Source: Desulfuromonadales bacterium (GTDB lineage Bacteria > Desulfobacterota > Desulfuromonadia > Geobacterales > Pseudopelobacteraceae). Taken from it: a DNA stretch of 24,904 nucleotides. Position 1 is the first letter of the stretch. Every line of letters starts with the position of its first letter. The notes below the pieces were generated by a model. That model saw nothing but the letters and a program-made list of their open reading frames with translations, made no database searches and had not been told where the DNA came from. The stretch lies in the NCBI GenBank assembly GCA_015688915.1, contig JAATGX010000212.1, positions 1 through 24,904 on the forward strand, written 5' to 3'. Positions 23,360 through 24,904 of this stretch are shown here, piece by piece. The position numbers and the translations under genes are program-made.

Positions 23360-24904
23360 TTACGATCTCGGTTTTACCCGCCGCGTAGGCTGGGCGCTCC
23401 AGGGGTCGTCCGGCCAGGGGTGCTTGGGATAGCGCCCCTTCAACTCCTTCTTCACCTCAAAGTAAGCCCCGTTCCAAAACCCCTTCAAATCCCGGGTCAC
23501 CTGTATGGGCCGCCCGGCGGGCGACAGGAGGTGTAGCAGCACCCCTGCCCTGCCGGCCGCGATGGTCGGCGTTTCCGCCAGACCGAACAATTCCTGCAAT
23601 TTCACCGCCAGCACCGGTGCGCCACCGGCGGTGTAATCGAGCCTGATGCGCGACCCGCTCGGCACGGTCAGGTGCGTGGGAGCCAGTTCATCCAGGGCCC
23701 GTTTTTTGCCGTAATCCAGCAGTCCGGCCAGGGCGGCGGCCACATGGAGGCCCGCCAACTCCTGGGCCGTGCGGGCGGTGCCGAGACAGGGGGCCAGCCA
23801 TGCGTCAAGACACTCCAGCAAGGCGTCATCGGATAGATCCGGCCACGCGTCGTTGGGAAAAGCCTCCCGAAGCAGGGCTACCCGCCCCTGGAACTGGCGC
23901 GTCGCCTTGTCCATGGACAGCAGGGCAAGCCGCGACCGCCGCACCGCCTCCAGCAGCACCGGCACGGTCTCCGCGGCGGAGGGAGCAAAAGGTCGTGACG
24001 TAAGCGACAGCGCTCCGAGGCGTTCCTCCCTGACCGCAACCACCCGTCCCAGCCGTTCGTCCCAGGTGATCCGTCCCTGTTGCTCAATCCGATGCCGCAA
24101 TTCCGTTCGCAGCACCTCCTCCGCCACCTCCGCGGCCAGGTGGATGACCCCTTCCCCCTGGTCTCCGCCGGCAACGGACACGGCAATCAGCAACGGACTG
24201 CACCGGACGGCGGCACGTGAGGCCAGGCGCGCGCCGCGGCCGTTGGCCAAGAGGTAACGGCCGTCTTCGGCCGTGCGCAATCCAGCCACACGATCCGGCC
24301 AGGCAGCCAGCAACAGGCGACAGATGGTGTCGGCGCCGGCAGCGTCCGCCGGTGAGGGGCCGGCATACCCCAGCAACCGCCGCAGGTGCTGCGAGACCCG
24401 CTCGATCGATTTCAGGGCCGCGATATCGGCGTTGGCCGAGGCGCGCCCGGTCCCGCGCCACTCCCGCAGCAGTGCTACCCTGTCGCCGATATCCGGGCCG
24501 GGACCGGTGCCCGCCGGGCCGCGCCTGATGATATCCCGTTCCGAGAGCAAGGCGGCAAGATCACACCCCAGGGCCGGCACGCCCAGTTCCCGGGACCGCA
24601 GCAGCAACCGGGCCAGGCGCGGATGCACCGGCAGTCCGGCCATGGCGCTCCCCTGCGGCGTGATCCGTCCGGCATCGTCCAGGGCCGACAATTCGTTCAG
24701 CAATTGCCGGGCAACCGAGAGGGCCGCGGCGGGCGGCGGATCAAGCCATGCCAGGGATGAGGTATCGGTGACGCCCCAGGCCGCCAGTTCCAGCAGCAGG
24801 GGGCTCAGGTCCATGTCCAGGATCTCCGGCGGCGTGTGTGGTGTCATGGCACTCAAGGTATGGCGGCTGAACAGGCGGTAACAGACGCCCGGGCCGAGAC
24901 GCCC
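23360..24904 (-). CDS. hrpB: ATP-dependent helicase HrpB, C-terminal part (N-terminus outside window)
   Basis: About 514 residues of a DEAH-type helicase of the HrpB family; the cellular role in bacteria is poorly known. The frame is open through the window edge, and the first visible residues GRLGPGVCYRLFSRHTL are the end of helicase motif VI plus the following strand, so all the ATPase motifs lie beyond 24904. What follows is the helicase-associated region (about 20-190, with GLPVHPRLARLLL and SERDIIRR) and the HrpB-type C-terminal domain, ending in the family's RPIQVTRDLKGFWNGAYFEVKKELKGRYPKHPWPDDP. The internal ATG at 24856 is not the true start. It converges on pgi across the 184-bp repeat. 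Confidence 0.94.
   Translation of the reverse strand, partial: GRLGPGVCYRLFSRHTLSAMTPHTPPEILDMDLSPLLLELAAWGVTDTSSLAWLDPPPAAALSVARQLLNELSALDDAGRITPQGSAMAGLPVHPRLARLLLRSRELGVPALGCDLAALLSERDIIRRGPAGTGPGPDIGDRVALLREWRGTGRASANADIAALKSIERVSQHLRRLLGYAGPSPADAAGADTICRLLLAAWPDRVAGLRTAEDGRYLLANGRGARLASRAAVRCSPLLIAVSVAGGDQGEGVIHLAAEVAEEVLRTELRHRIEQQGRITWDERLGRVVAVREERLGALSLTSRPFAPSAAETVPVLLEAVRRSRLALLSMDKATRQFQGRVALLREAFPNDAWPDLSDDALLECLDAWLAPCLGTARTAQELAGLHVAAALAGLLDYGKKRALDELAPTHLTVPSGSRIRLDYTAGGAPVLAVKLQELFGLAETPTIAAGRAGVLLHLLSPAGRPIQVTRDLKGFWNGAYFEVKKELKGRYPKHPWPDDPWSAQPTRRVKPRS

Overview
The window looks like a core-genome segment of a Geobacter-type bacterium (order Geobacterales, Desulfuromonadota). 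The main reasons are GC-rich coding DNA on both strands, a very short type IV pilin of the Geobacter e-pilin class with a separate PilA-C partner gene, and a following block (membrane TPR glycosyltransferase-like protein, ABC permease, TPR/pseudopilin-like protein, ABC ATPase) that matches, from memory, the order around G. sulfurreducens GSU1495-GSU1501. Most of the window is housekeeping. I found no phage, transposase, CRISPR, tRNA or rRNA, and no gene-free stretch over 300 bases.

Layout: (1) 1-5973, minus strand: guaA (3' end outside the window), guaB, an M42 aminopeptidase, an Elp3-like radical SAM protein and rnc. guaB and guaA are the last two steps of GMP synthesis; rnc, the radical SAM gene and the peptidase gene are tightly packed and probably co-transcribed. 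(2) 6077-10593, plus strand: a near-consensus sigma70 promoter drives tmk-holB-ricT-metG, ending in a strong hairpin terminator. (3) 10575-17252, minus strand: the pilin locus. pilR is followed by pilA under a textbook sigma54 promoter, then pilA-C, a perfect 12-bp-stem terminator, and then a four-gene membrane block. (4) 17404-19947, plus strand: a triple-PAS GGDEF-EAL protein divergent from pilR, with both catalytic motifs intact. (5) 20061-23161, plus strand: eno and pgi (glycolysis), separated by a 136-bp palindromic repeat and a terminator. (6) 23360-24904, minus strand: the C-terminal part of the helicase gene hrpB.

Points of most interest are in the pilin region. The pilin has eight aromatics in a 59-residue mature chain, with Phe at position 32 where I recall Tyr in G. 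sulfurreducens. The sensor kinase pilS is not next to pilR; a c-di-GMP enzyme gene sits divergently there instead. Just past the pilA operon terminator lies a bacterial TMTC-like GT-C/TPR gene, a candidate protein (pilin or PilA-C) glycosyltransferase, tied to an ABC-2 exporter. Three MITE-like palindromic repeats of two families sit between housekeeping genes (guaA/guaB, eno/pgi, pgi/hrpB).
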